From the NCBI GenBank assembly GCA_001828295.1, contig MHYI01000009.1:714-15723 (forward strand): 15,010 nucleotides of DNA, in the 5' to 3' direction. Positions 14,196-15,010 of the stretch are shown here, in pieces (position 1 is the stretch's first letter; each line of letters opens with the position of its first letter). Origin of the DNA: Planctomycetes bacterium RBG_16_41_13 (GTDB lineage: Bacteria > Planctomycetota > Brocadiia > Brocadiales > Brocadiaceae). The position numbers and the translations under genes were made by a program. Under the pieces are notes generated by a model, which did no database searches, was not told the origin of the DNA, and saw only the letters and a list, made by a program, of their open reading frames with translations.

Positions 14196-14274
14196 CAGCA
14201 TAGCTGCCCAATCTTTGTAGCCGATGCCAATGCAACAGGATTATGAGCAGCGTAGCTGCGAAATCTCAGTGGCT
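14196..14274. repeat. Two imperfect 27-base repeat units with hairpin cores
   Basis: Units at 14196-14222 and 14248-14274 (52-base period) share CAGC(A/G)TAGCTGC, AATCT and GT(A/G)GC. Each forms a short stem: GGCAGC/GCTGCC (14194-14208) and GCAGC/GCTGC (14247-14259). Confidence 0.7.
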
Positions 14275-14359
14275 CTCATCACACCAATCTACGAAAACCG
14301 ATATATTCTTTACACCAGATAATCCGTCACTTAAATCCAAATATCTACATAAAAAGAAC

Positions 14360-14388
14360 TTGAGTAAATTTTAAAGAGAAGGTAATAT
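14360..14388 (+). promoter_or_regulatory. Possible promoter of motA
   Basis: TTGAGT (14360-14365), a 17-base spacer and TAATAT (14383-14388), giving a leader of ~65 bases. No sigma-28-type TAAA...GCCGATAA is seen. Confidence 0.4.
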
Positions 14389-14460
14389 TGAGGGAAAAAT
14401 TTTATTTACACGAAATTTGTTTTAAAACGTTATCATTTTTTTGCAGGGAGAAAGTAAATT

Positions 14461-15010
14461 ATGGATCCTGGTGCACTAATAGGGATAATAATTGGTGCTG
14501 CGTTGATATTGGTATCTATTGTGATGGATGGAGGTGGAGCGGCAGTTATTGCTTACATCAACATACCTTCCATAATGATTGTAGTTGGGGGGACGTTGGC
14601 TGCGACCATTGTACGATTTCCGATACCGACAGTAATTGGAGCGATTGCCGTAGCAAAAAAAACGGTATTTGTTAAATTTGGGCCAATTGAGGAAGAGATC
14701 AAGCGGTTAGTTGAATTTTGTAAAGTAAGTCGTCGCGAAGGTCTTTTGGGACTCGAGAAAGAGGTTGAAAAAATAAATGATCCATTTTTGGTTAAGTCGG
14801 TAAGATTACTGGTGGACGGTTCGGACTCGGATGCCTTAAGGGACATTCTCGGAACGGAAATTGATAAAATAAGACAAAGACATACATCGGGTAAAGGTAT
14901 TCTTGATTTTGCAGGAATGGTGGCTCCTGCTTATGGTATGATTGGAACGTTGCTGGGCCTTGTTAATATGTTAAAAAACCTCGATGACCCTTCAAAAATT
15001 GGCGGCGGTA
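14461..15010 (+). CDS. motA: Flagellar motor stator protein MotA, 3'-partial
   Basis: The first 183 codons of MotA, the proton-channel stator subunit that works with MotB around the flagellar motor. Membrane segments 1 and 2 are visible (PGALIGIIIGAALILVSIVM, 3-22, and INIPSIMIVVGGTLAATIV, ~34-52). A cytoplasmic domain follows with FCKVSRREGLLGLEKEVEKI (~87-106). Next is the family hallmark GMVAPAYGMIGTLLGLVNML, where segment 3 begins and where MotA carries functional prolines and glycines. The frame is still open at the last base. ATG 14461 has GGGAG (14446-14450) ten bases upstream, and VDGSDSDALRD matches the family in place and order. MotB probably follows beyond the window. Whether the stator uses H+ or Na+ cannot be read here. 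Confidence 0.93.
   Translation, partial: MDPGALIGIIIGAALILVSIVMDGGGAAVIAYINIPSIMIVVGGTLAATIVRFPIPTVIGAIAVAKKTVFVKFGPIEEEIKRLVEFCKVSRREGLLGLEKEVEKINDPFLVKSVRLLVDGSDSDALRDILGTEIDKIRQRHTSGKGILDFAGMVAPAYGMIGTLLGLVNMLKNLDDPSKIGGG

Larger units (their letters stand above)
14066..14460. other. Repeat-rich intergenic region before motA
   Basis: No gene is supported. It holds three ATGAATT units in tandem (14111-14131), an AT-rich hairpin (14146-14180), two related 27-base units with CAGC(A/G)TAGCTGC cores (14196-14222 and 14248-14274), and a promoter-like sequence (14360-14388). Confidence 0.65.

Noticed and set aside
14066..14460. A CRISPR array from the two CAGC(A/G)TAGCTGC units
   Set aside because: There are only two imperfect units, no third copy at the same spacing, and no cas gene. 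The palindromic cores fit a dispersed repeat instead.
14388..14675. A 95-codon plus-strand frame overlapping the motA start
   Set aside because: It is out of frame with motA, has a Cys/Trp/Ser-rich composition typical of a shadow frame, and conflicts with the well-supported MotA at 14461.
1..15010. tRNA or rRNA genes
   Set aside because: I saw no cloverleaf with a TTCGANNC arm and CCA-type acceptor, and no rRNA-like conserved stretch in the gaps.

Overview
The window looks like chromosomal DNA of a Gram-negative, AT-leaning bacterium. A lipid-linked glycan cluster ending in an O-antigen ligase and a C-terminal-Phe beta-barrel protein imply an outer membrane, and motA implies a flagellum. My best guess is an anammox-type planctomycete (Brocadiales), based on the protein style, the gene mix and the many short dispersed palindromes in the intergenic DNA. 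I have no search result to confirm this.

Layout: (1) Positions 1-3997 hold a tightly packed plus-strand surface-polysaccharide operon: a GT4 glycosyltransferase (5' end off the window), two GT2 glycosyltransferases and an O-antigen ligase/polymerase. (2) Positions 4029-4757 hold a small cassette: two minus-strand genes (DUF6883-like, then DUF4926-like) bounded by 77-bp direct repeats that differ at one base. The cassette sits between the glycan operon and typA, and only the downstream repeat carries a complete promoter-like sequence for typA. (3) typA/bipA (4897-6747) converges on an HU-family gene (6853-7164, minus), with a shared bidirectional terminator between them. (4) Positions 7165-8224 are about 1 kb without a convincing gene, rich in hairpins, with a probable group II intron remnant. 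(5) Positions 8225-9181 encode a secreted outer-membrane beta-barrel protein. (6) Positions 9492-14065 look like an iron-handling block: two overlapping YkgJ-type cysteine-cluster genes, feoB, an RseC-like membrane protein and a DtxR-type regulator fused to a C-terminal FeoA-like domain. The last three overlap end to end. (7) After a repeat-rich gap, motA starts at 14461 and runs off the window.

How the genes work together: the glycan genes would build and ligate a surface polysaccharide. The feoB-rseC-dtxR/feoA set would import Fe(II) and sense intracellular metal; FeoA function appears to be carried by the regulator's C-terminal domain rather than by a separate small gene. The most unusual element is the direct-repeat-bounded DUF6883/DUF4926 cassette. 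It has the architecture of a mobile two-gene (toxin-antitoxin-like) module, but its function is not shown by the sequence.
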